NCBI GenBank assembly: GCA_046538945.1
Contig: JBKHHW010000010.1
Coordinates: 1-40,806 of the forward strand
From: JAEZKC01 sp046538945
GTDB lineage: Bacteria; Fibrobacterota; Chitinivibrionia; Chitinivibrionales; Chitinispirillaceae
Reading direction: 5' to 3'
DNA length: 40,806 bases
A program made the position numbers and the translations under genes. The notes under the pieces are model-generated. The model did not search any database, had not been told where the DNA came from, and saw only the letters and a program-made list of their open reading frames with translations. Shown here piece after piece: positions 7,611 through 14,729 of the stretch. Numbering within the stretch: the first letter of the stretch is position 1; every line of letters starts with the position of its first letter.

Positions 7611-8513
7611 ATGCAGATACTGAAAAAAAACGGTCTGTTTTCAGATCCTAACAGTTTGATAGGCAAAGATGTTTCAGGTGTCACCATCCTTGATCTATTA
7701 GGACATGGGGCATCGGGGCTTGTCTACACGGCTTTCCAGAGATCATTGAAACGCAAAATCGCTCTCAAAGTCATCCCGAAACAAAACGGCCGAGAGGACG
7801 AGTTTATCCAGATCAGAGATGAGGCGGAGACTGTCGCAGTTCTCAACCACCCCAATATTGTGACCGTATTCGATGTGGGAGAGACTGAGGAGTTTCTTTT
7901 CATAAAGATGCAACTCATTGAAGGAGAGAGCCTCAAGGCGGTAATTAACCGTCATCTCCGCCACCCAGTTCCTTCACGCAGACTCATTGCGGTCCAGCAC
8001 GCCCTCACCATCATGTCTTCGGTTCTGGATGCTCTGGACTATGCACATAAAGAAGACATTGTGCACCAGGACGTCAAACCCGGCAATATTCTGATTGAGA
8101 CAACGACCGGCAGACCCTTTCTTGTAGACTTCGGCATAGCGCGCACGTTTGTGACTGAAGACAACTCGAAGGTCGTACGCGGAACTCCTCTGTACATCGC
8201 TCCGGAACAGGCGCGAGGGGAGGTAACCGATGCAAGAGCGGATATCTATTCAGCAGGTGTGGTGTTGTGGGAAAGTCTGGCGGGAACTTTACCTGTTGCT
8301 CCCCAGTCTCCTGTAAAAATGGTCGGTCTGAAAGCACGCAATCCGGAATCTTTCTTTCTCTCCACGCCCAGCAGACACAATCAAAGAATTGATTTAGAAC
8401 TGGAACAGATCATTCTACAGGCTACAAACCCTGTCCCGGAGATGAGATACCAGAGCGCTTCACAGTTCTGCAGAAATATCAGTCAGTACCAGTCGGGCGG
8501 AGGAATGGTGTGA
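7611..8513 (+). CDS. Hanks-type serine/threonine protein kinase
   Basis: Cytoplasmic protein kinase of 300 aa with no transmembrane or extracellular sensor part. Motifs in order: glycine loop GHGASGLVY (31-39), ATP-anchoring lysine in ALKV (K53), an alpha-C glutamate near 71-73, catalytic loop HQDVKPGN (152-159), DFG at 173-175 and APEQ at 197-200. The catalytic loop has Gln where most bacterial kinases have Arg (HRD), so it is a non-RD kinase and may not need activation-loop phosphorylation; the catalytic Asp, Asn and Lys are all present. Its TGA overlaps the GTG start of the next gene by four bases, so the two products are made together and may form a kinase/target pair. Confidence 0.9.
   Translation: MQILKKNGLFSDPNSLIGKDVSGVTILDLLGHGASGLVYTAFQRSLKRKIALKVIPKQNGREDEFIQIRDEAETVAVLNHPNIVTVFDVGETEEFLFIKMQLIEGESLKAVINRHLRHPVPSRRLIAVQHALTIMSSVLDALDYAHKEDIVHQDVKPGNILIETTTGRPFLVDFGIARTFVTEDNSKVVRGTPLYIAPEQARGEVTDARADIYSAGVVLWESLAGTLPVAPQSPVKMVGLKARNPESFFLSTPSRHNQRIDLELEQIILQATNPVPEMRYQSASQFCRNISQYQSGGGMV
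8499..8503 (+). promoter_or_regulatory. RBS deciding the GTG start at 8510
   Basis: GGAGG lies inside the 3' end of the kinase gene, 6 nt before the GTG at 8510. It fixes the start of the coupled downstream gene at the GTGTGA overlap. Confidence 0.75.
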
Positions 8514-10651
8514 CTTCGGAAAATTCTGCAAGCCTCAATCAGAGGGAAGCCGAACAGATCGGACGGCTCTTCGTGATGCTTTTCAACAGTGCCATACTGT
8601 ATGGATGCTGCCACCCCTCCACCAAAAAGAATGCAGGTGTGTTTTTCGATGCACTGTCCGGTAGTCTGAAAGATCACGCCATAGTGTCATTCATGATAAA
8701 CCAGGGTGCTCTCATGGTGGAGGATTGGCCTCTGGACAAGACAGTGAACATCGGAAAGCTGATACAGCACTTCGACAAAATAGGAATCCGGTCAGTAAGT
8801 TTCGAGCAGAATGTAAGCAGAAAAAGTATCGAGGATTTCCTCAGTCTGGCAGGCGACACCACCAAAATTGCATCCGCCAAAGAAAAAATAGCCGATTCGG
8901 CTAAGGGAGCACTACCGAAAGTACGGATCAATTACATACTTTTCGGCAAAATGACTGCTGATCAAGTTTCGGCCGGCCGAAGCGGGACACCTCAGCAGCA
9001 AGCTCCACCCCAAACTACGAGCCAGTCGCAAAACAGTTCGGAAATTATGCTTTCGGCAGAAGGTTTGAGCAAAGAGGCTCTAACCCAGATTGAACAGGTG
9101 CTCACGCTGACCTCGCTTCTGGAAAAACCGGGTAAAGCCGCGGCAGTCCTCTCCAAGGCTCAGGAAGACGCACAATGCGCCAGTACGGTTTCACGGACAT
9201 TCGGCAAGCTCAAAGCGGAAATATCGGAAGCGCAGCCGCACACGGTTGAAGAGCTTCTGGAAGCACTTCTTGAGCTGAAAACAGATCTGGCCGAGGCCAT
9301 AGAAGTTCAGAAAATAACAGGAAGCATGATAAAATCATCTGAACTCCTGTCAAACCAGATGAACGAACTGACCTGTGATGCCATAGTAAAGCTGGTCAAG
9401 GAGGAATACGGTGCGGGAAAGCTTTCACTCAAGCGGCTCACCCAGATCATCCGACGCATGCTTCCTGATAATTCCGAACTCATGAGCGTTCTCCCCCGGC
9501 TCAAGGAGATGCTGCTGTCGGAAGGTATGTCTCTCAGTGATTACCTTCAGCTTATCCGCATGCTGGATATGGAAATCAGAAGCGAGGCACTTTCGGGTTC
9601 TCTGCACGAAGCGGCGGACTCAATCGGAGCATCGGTAAATGACCTCGTGGAAGCGATAAAGACAAAACCGGAAGAAGCCGCTCAGCTTGTTCTCCTCGCA
9701 TCGGAAATCAGACAGGGAACGGAGAAAGACACTTCCGGACTAGCGGATATACTGACGGATCATATTGAAGAGGTCTGTTCCCGGATGGCGCTCGAAAACC
9801 CGCAAATCTCCGGACCGCAGGGAGGGCAGGCACTCAAGAAGGTTCTGGCCAAACTTGAGAGTCAGTTGTTTGCCCAACTGAAGAAAAAAGGAGTTGAGGA
9901 ACCCGTTCTCTTGAGAGTCAAAAAACAGCTTACCAAACGGTTCGAAACTACATTCAGCAGTGTATCAGACAAGTGGATCGGGGATCTTGTCGATTCAAAC
10001 GGAGAAGAGGATATCGAAGCCCTCAGCAGGTCATTACGCAATTTTGCCGGAACCACGATCCAGCAGTCAAAACTTCAGAATTCACTTACAGCAGCTCTGA
10101 AATCACGCGGATACGATGCAGAACAGATTGAGAAGTTTTTCAGTCAACTTACAAAACAAATAGCCTCGGGTGGAAAAATCATACTGCCTTCAGGTGCACT
10201 CGGTTCGAATAACATGCTTTTCCTGATCAACAGAGAAATCAAACAGCATATACGCTATAAAACCCCGTTTTCATCCATTATGGTGTCTCTGGTGTCTGTG
10301 ACACAGGATGAGGAGTGCAGGCCTCCGACAAAGGAGGAGCACGCGGCCATACTGCCGCAACTCTTTACATGTGTAAAAACTCTACTGAGAGATATCGACC
10401 TTATCGGAACTGTTGACCAGTCCGATACTCCTTCCGTCTTCGCAATACTGTCCATGACGGATGGTGAAGGCGCGCAGATAGTCAGAAAACGCCTGAAGAA
10501 AAATATCGAAAATAGTGACTTCTTCATCAACGAAACAAAAGTGGATGTGGATGCAGCTGTTTCCGTCACGGTTCCTGAGGAAGAAACGAAGGATCTCAAG
10601 TCGTATCTGGCACTGACACGAAAGAATCACGATTCAGAACTAGAATCATGA
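8510..10651 (+). CDS. Large helical protein with degenerate GGDEF-like C terminus
   Basis: A 713-aa soluble protein without signal peptide. Residues ~10-115 have a pattern seen at the N terminus of many bacterial signalling or HEAT-type proteins: a conserved histidine-proline (GCCHPST), then FMINQGALMVEDWPL and IRSVSFEQNVSRKSIEDFLSL. A Gln/Pro/Ser-rich linker follows (~155-175), then a long helical region. The last ~145 residues resemble a diguanylate cyclase fold (INREIKQHIRYKTPFSSIMVSL, LLRDIDLIGTV, FAILSMTDGEGAQIVRKRL, VSVTV), but the GGDEF/GGEEF signature is replaced by VDQSDTPSVFAIL, so cyclase activity is unlikely. GTG start with GGAGG; four-base overlap with the kinase gene. Probable kinase partner or substrate, by inference. 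Confidence 0.75.
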   Translation: MTSENSASLNQREAEQIGRLFVMLFNSAILYGCCHPSTKKNAGVFFDALSGSLKDHAIVSFMINQGALMVEDWPLDKTVNIGKLIQHFDKIGIRSVSFEQNVSRKSIEDFLSLAGDTTKIASAKEKIADSAKGALPKVRINYILFGKMTADQVSAGRSGTPQQQAPPQTTSQSQNSSEIMLSAEGLSKEALTQIEQVLTLTSLLEKPGKAAAVLSKAQEDAQCASTVSRTFGKLKAEISEAQPHTVEELLEALLELKTDLAEAIEVQKITGSMIKSSELLSNQMNELTCDAIVKLVKEEYGAGKLSLKRLTQIIRRMLPDNSELMSVLPRLKEMLLSEGMSLSDYLQLIRMLDMEIRSEALSGSLHEAADSIGASVNDLVEAIKTKPEEAAQLVLLASEIRQGTEKDTSGLADILTDHIEEVCSRMALENPQISGPQGGQALKKVLAKLESQLFAQLKKKGVEEPVLLRVKKQLTKRFETTFSSVSDKWIGDLVDSNGEEDIEALSRSLRNFAGTTIQQSKLQNSLTAALKSRGYDAEQIEKFFSQLTKQIASGGKIILPSGALGSNNMLFLINREIKQHIRYKTPFSSIMVSLVSVTQDEECRPPTKEEHAAILPQLFTCVKTLLRDIDLIGTVDQSDTPSVFAILSMTDGEGAQIVRKRLKKNIENSDFFINETKVDVDAAVSVTVPEEETKDLKSYLALTRKNHDSELES

Positions 10652-10755
10652 CACTACCCGGGACCATTCTTTCTCAGCCCTGAAGGCAGATCAGAAACCG
10701 CCGCTCCCCCGATTCGGTGCTTAGCAGCTATTCGCGCCTCTCTTTTGGATCATCT

Positions 10756-13700
10756 TCAGGCGGCCTGCAGTGCCGGATCGTCAAACTTCACGGAAACAAT
10801 GGTTGACACACCCGATTCCTGCTGAGTGACTCCGTAAAGCAGATCCGCGGCCTCCATTGTGCGCTTATTATGAGTAATGACGATGAACTGGGTCTTCTCG
10901 GCAAACTTCCGCAGCACCTTCACAAATCTCCCGATATTCGCATCATCAAGCGGAGCATCAAGCTCATCGAGAATACAGTAGGCTGACGGCTTGACCAGAT
11001 AGAGAGCAAACAGAAGAGAAATCGCGGTAAGGGCCCGTTCACCGCCAGAAAGGAGCTGCACACCACGCATCTTCTTGCCTGCGGGACGGACGTTGATGTT
11101 GATTTCCGCCTCCAGGGGGTCAGAGTTTTCCTCCAGCTGGATATTCGCCTCTCCCCCTTCGAAAAGAGTGGTGAACATCTCGGTGAAATTCTTCTGGACC
11201 TGTTCGAATGTAGCCAAAAACTGCGCCCGGGCTTCCCTGTCAAGCTTCTTTATCGCCTTATCAAGTTCATCCACCGCATTCTGCAGATCGTCCCTCTGCT
11301 CGGTCAGCTCCTTAAGTCTCTGGCTTTCCGTTTCATAGTCCTCAAGAGCAGCCATGTTCACCTGACCCACATGCTTTATGCGCTCCTTGAGCATGGAGAT
11401 ATTCCGGACTATCTGACTGTCCTCCTCATCAATGACCGGCAGTCCCTCGGGAGGATCCTCCAGGTCAAGCTCGTAGGCTTCCCAGATCTTCTCCCGTATG
11501 CGGCGGCGCTCCTGTTCGTCACGGGTCTGTTTGAGCTCACTGTCATGCACCTGATTGGCTATCTGTTCCAGGTCCGACTGAACCCCCTTTATCTCTTTGC
11601 GGGATTCATCTATCTCATTAAGCTGTCCGTTGTATTCTTCCCGGATACCATCTCTCACGCCCTCAAGTTCGAGGCGTTTCGCCTTGGCGGACTCAAGCTC
11701 CTGATCCAGTGTTTTCTGCTGATTCTCCAGATCGGCAATCTCAGCCAGACTCGTTCTCTTGTCCTCGGCCTTTGCCTGCTTGCGCTCTCCGAACACCTTC
11801 ACATCTCTTGTGAGCCGCTCGATATCACGCTTATCCTGAGCCACCCGGTTTTTCAGACCATGCACCTCGAGTTCTATGTTCTTCAGATGCTCCACAAGAG
11901 CCCTGCGCTCCTCCTCCATGGAAAGTACTCCGGCTCTTGCAGTCTCCACCTGCTCCTCAAGCCCTTCTCGCCGGCTCTGAAATGTAGCGACTTCAGCCTC
12001 CCCGGTCGAAATCTGGTCCTCGAACTCGCGGATTTTCTCTGAAATTCCGGCAAGTTCAGGCCTGAGAGCCTCAATCCGGTTCATAATCGATTGAGTTTCG
12101 TTCTCATAGTGATGGATAGTAGTCTGCTGTTCCTGCTGCTCACGCTGGCCCCTGTTGATTTTCTCGTCTATTTCTATAAGAGCAACCTTGGCTTCATCCC
12201 GGTTCATCACACAGGAGTCTTTTTCCGTAAGTACAGCCAGGTGCTCCTTTTCAAAACGTTCGATTTCGAGAGTGAGCTTCTCGATCTGCTGTTTACGCTG
12301 AAGGATGCCGGCTTTTTCCTTTTTGGAATCACCCGCAATCACGTTTCCATCACCTCTGCAGATCACTCCGTCGCGGGAGATCACGGAACCGCCCAGCCCG
12401 CACTCCGAAGCTGCGCTCCGGGCGCTGTCGAAATCCGCTGCCACATAAAGATGATCAAAAAGGTAATCTGCGAGAACGGAGCATTCCTCCGGTGTCTTTA
12501 CCAGAGGTCGTATGGAGTCAACACCGGCAGGGCAAGCTGCAGAAGGGGTGGATACCGCAGATAATCTTTCAAGCGAAATCATGCAGGCGGACCCGACTTT
12601 TTGGCTCTTCAGAAACTCCACAGCCTCCTTGAGTTGAGCGTCCGTATCGAAAACAACTGTTTGGATTCTGTTCCCCATTAGTTTTTCTACCAGAGGAAGC
12701 ACAGTCTCATCAGTCACATTGATCAGATCGGCAATGATGCCTTTCATTCCGGGAAGCTTTGCGGTGAGAAGCGCTTTTACTCCGGATTCATAACCTTCGA
12801 ACGCAGCGTCCAGACCGGCAAGAAATTTAAGCTGTGAGCGGTTGGATCCGATCTGAGCCTCCAGGTGCTTTTCCCGTTCCACAAGGCATCTGTACCGTTC
12901 CTCCTCCTTTTCAATACGTCCGAGAAGGACTTCTCTTGACTGGAGATGATTACGGTTGGCGTTATCGACCTCCAGAAGCTGCTTTCTACAGACCTCGATT
13001 GCCTCCTGGTACTCATCAAGCCTGGTCTCCAGGTTCAGAATTTCCCGTTCATCCCTGTCTCTGCGTTCAAGAGCATTGCTGAGATTGCTTTTACAAGTAC
13101 TTAATCTGTTTCTGGCTTCGCCGAGCAGATTGATAAGCTCTATCTGGTCCCTTCCGAACTGATCCGCCTCCTGGCGCTTCACCCCGAGCCGTTCATCGAA
13201 CTGGGCAAGTTCGTTATTGGCCCCCTCGACTCTCTCGGAACTCTTCTGAAGCTGCGCCTCCCGCTCGATAATACTCTTTTCTATTTGGGTTTTGAGCAGA
13301 GCGCTTTCCTCAACCTGTTTTTCAAGTGTAAGCACATCCTGATCGAACCTGGACACGTTCTGCTTGAGGTTGCTGAGACGCTCCATGGTGACTGAAATGT
13401 CTCTGTCAATCCTGATTATCTTTTCATTGGCCTCGCCCACGTTTCTTGAAGCGATCTCGAGCTCCTTTTCCTTCTCCAGAGCAGCCATCTGCATTTTTTC
13501 TATTCTGGATTCCAGTGTGGCGATCTGAGCCCGCAGCACCTCTCTGCGTCCTTCCGCATCGGCAAGAAAGGCCTTGCGCTCATTCATATTGTTCGTGAAT
13601 GTGATATATCTGCGGTTCTCATACCCGACTTCAAGAGACTTCAGATCCTCGAAATAACTTTTGTAACGCTTTGCCTTCTCCACATGACGGGCGAGCATGC

Positions 13701-14307
13701 GTACCTGGCGGTCAGCCTCCTGGACCTTGTCGTTGATTCTCAGAAGATCCTGACGGGTTCTTTCAAGCTGCCTCTGACTCTCTTTTCTGCGCTGTTTGTA
13801 TTTGCCGATTCCGGCCGCTTCCTCAAAAAGGACTCTTCTTTCCTCAGCCTTGTCTGAAAGAATGGCGTTTATCATGGAATTTTCTATCGTGGTGTATGCA
13901 CTGCTGCCCACACCTGTATCCAAAAACAGGCTGTGAATATCCCTGAGGCGGCAGGGAACCTTGTTGATACGGTATTCACTTTCGCCGCTTCGGTATATGC
14001 GTCTGGAAATGGATACTTCGTTATACTCAACAGGAAGAATTTTCTTGTTGTTTTCAATAGTAAGGGAAACCTCAGCCATGTTGAGCGGCTGGCGTTTCTG
14101 TGTCCCGGAAAAAATCACTTCCTGCATACTTGAACTTCTGAGCTGGGACGCTTTCTGTTCACCGAACACCCACCGTATAGCATCCACAACGTTACTCTTT
14201 CCGCAACCGTTGGGACCGATAACGGCGGTCATGCCCTCACCGAAACGGAGTTCAGTTTTGTCTGCGAAGGACTTGAATCCGTAGATAGACAGTTTCCGAA
14301 GAATCAT
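10756..14307 (-). CDS. smc: Chromosome segregation ATPase SMC
   Basis: Condensin subunit that organises and segregates the chromosome by ATP-driven loop extrusion, normally with ScpA and ScpB. The 1183-aa length is typical. Walker A GPNGCGKS is at 31-38. Long coiled coils flank a hinge around 500-680 (GYESGVKALLTAKLPGMKGI and following). The ABC signature LLSGGERALTA and Walker B YCILDELDAPLDD lie near the C terminus, followed by the D loop and the ITHNKRTME switch histidine. The ATG at 14307 gives the standard start (MILRKLSIYGFKSFADKT). No scpA/scpB adjoins it here. It converges with the pseudo-GGDEF gene and diverges from the secreted protein at 14730. Confidence 0.97.
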   Translation of the reverse strand: MILRKLSIYGFKSFADKTELRFGEGMTAVIGPNGCGKSNVVDAIRWVFGEQKASQLRSSSMQEVIFSGTQKRQPLNMAEVSLTIENNKKILPVEYNEVSISRRIYRSGESEYRINKVPCRLRDIHSLFLDTGVGSSAYTTIENSMINAILSDKAEERRVLFEEAAGIGKYKQRRKESQRQLERTRQDLLRINDKVQEADRQVRMLARHVEKAKRYKSYFEDLKSLEVGYENRRYITFTNNMNERKAFLADAEGRREVLRAQIATLESRIEKMQMAALEKEKELEIASRNVGEANEKIIRIDRDISVTMERLSNLKQNVSRFDQDVLTLEKQVEESALLKTQIEKSIIEREAQLQKSSERVEGANNELAQFDERLGVKRQEADQFGRDQIELINLLGEARNRLSTCKSNLSNALERRDRDEREILNLETRLDEYQEAIEVCRKQLLEVDNANRNHLQSREVLLGRIEKEEERYRCLVEREKHLEAQIGSNRSQLKFLAGLDAAFEGYESGVKALLTAKLPGMKGIIADLINVTDETVLPLVEKLMGNRIQTVVFDTDAQLKEAVEFLKSQKVGSACMISLERLSAVSTPSAACPAGVDSIRPLVKTPEECSVLADYLFDHLYVAADFDSARSAASECGLGGSVISRDGVICRGDGNVIAGDSKKEKAGILQRKQQIEKLTLEIERFEKEHLAVLTEKDSCVMNRDEAKVALIEIDEKINRGQREQQEQQTTIHHYENETQSIMNRIEALRPELAGISEKIREFEDQISTGEAEVATFQSRREGLEEQVETARAGVLSMEEERRALVEHLKNIELEVHGLKNRVAQDKRDIERLTRDVKVFGERKQAKAEDKRTSLAEIADLENQQKTLDQELESAKAKRLELEGVRDGIREEYNGQLNEIDESRKEIKGVQSDLEQIANQVHDSELKQTRDEQERRRIREKIWEAYELDLEDPPEGLPVIDEEDSQIVRNISMLKERIKHVGQVNMAALEDYETESQRLKELTEQRDDLQNAVDELDKAIKKLDREARAQFLATFEQVQKNFTEMFTTLFEGGEANIQLEENSDPLEAEININVRPAGKKMRGVQLLSGGERALTAISLLFALYLVKPSAYCILDELDAPLDDANIGRFVKVLRKFAEKTQFIVITHNKRTMEAADLLYGVTQQESGVSTIVSVKFDDPALQAA

Positions 14308-14391
14308 GCAGGTTTCCTTGAGATCAGATGCTGGGAAAAATCAGTGTTTTATGGAAAATGATCCACTATCTGTAGCAGATCGACAGTCATC

Positions 14392-14420
14392 AAGATACAA
14401 TATATTGGGTTTGCGGTCAA
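14392..14420 (-). promoter_or_regulatory. Promoter-like site for smc
   Basis: On the minus strand, TTGACC (14420-14415), a 17-nt spacer and TATCTT (14397-14392) give a good sigma-70-like pair, implying a leader of about 75-80 nt before the smc ATG. Confidence 0.45.
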
Positions 14421-14674
14421 GAGAAAGCACAACTGTGTGAAACTATTTTTTTCCATTCACATTAAAGGCCCCGGACAGGCACCCGAAGCGGCTCCGTTTC
14501 CACGGATCGGGGCCAATCAGTGGAAATGGAACAGGACTGCTATTTGCTGAATCTTAAGTATATCACCGGACTTCCAGCGCTTTCAGTCATACATAATCCG
14601 GCTCAGAAAATACTGTACTACCAAAGAATACACTTTTTAACCTCCTGATGTATATTTTTAGCCTGAATAATAGT

Positions 14675-14680
14675 TATAAT
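14675..14680 (+). promoter_or_regulatory. Candidate -10 box for secreted multidomain protein
   Basis: A perfect TATAAT sits 49 nt before the ATG at 14730, which also has a strong G-rich ribosome site (GAGGGGGGAAGC). No good -35 is present at 16-18 nt, so the promoter may need an activator or may be wrongly assigned. Confidence 0.35.
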
Positions 14681-14729
14681 AGATATAGATTTCTGGTTAG
14701 GAAATGATTCTGCGTACGAGGGGGGAAGC

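Larger units (their letters stand above)
14308..14729. other. Divergent intergenic region with folded element
   Basis: These 422 bases between smc and the secreted-protein gene hold promoter-like sites for both. A GC-rich inverted repeat (GGCCCCG at 14467-14473 with CGGGGCC at 14508-14514) encloses a smaller imperfect hairpin (GAAGCGG/CCGTTTC). No T tract follows on the plus strand. An open frame of about 40 codons starting near 14527 looks like chance. No RNA family is recognised. Confidence 0.45.

Noticed and set aside
11371..12042. Plus-strand open frame of 223 codons opposite smc
   Set aside because: It lies wholly antisense to the smc coiled-coil region, has a low-complexity Leu/Ser-rich product typical of reversed coiled-coil codons, and no family motif.
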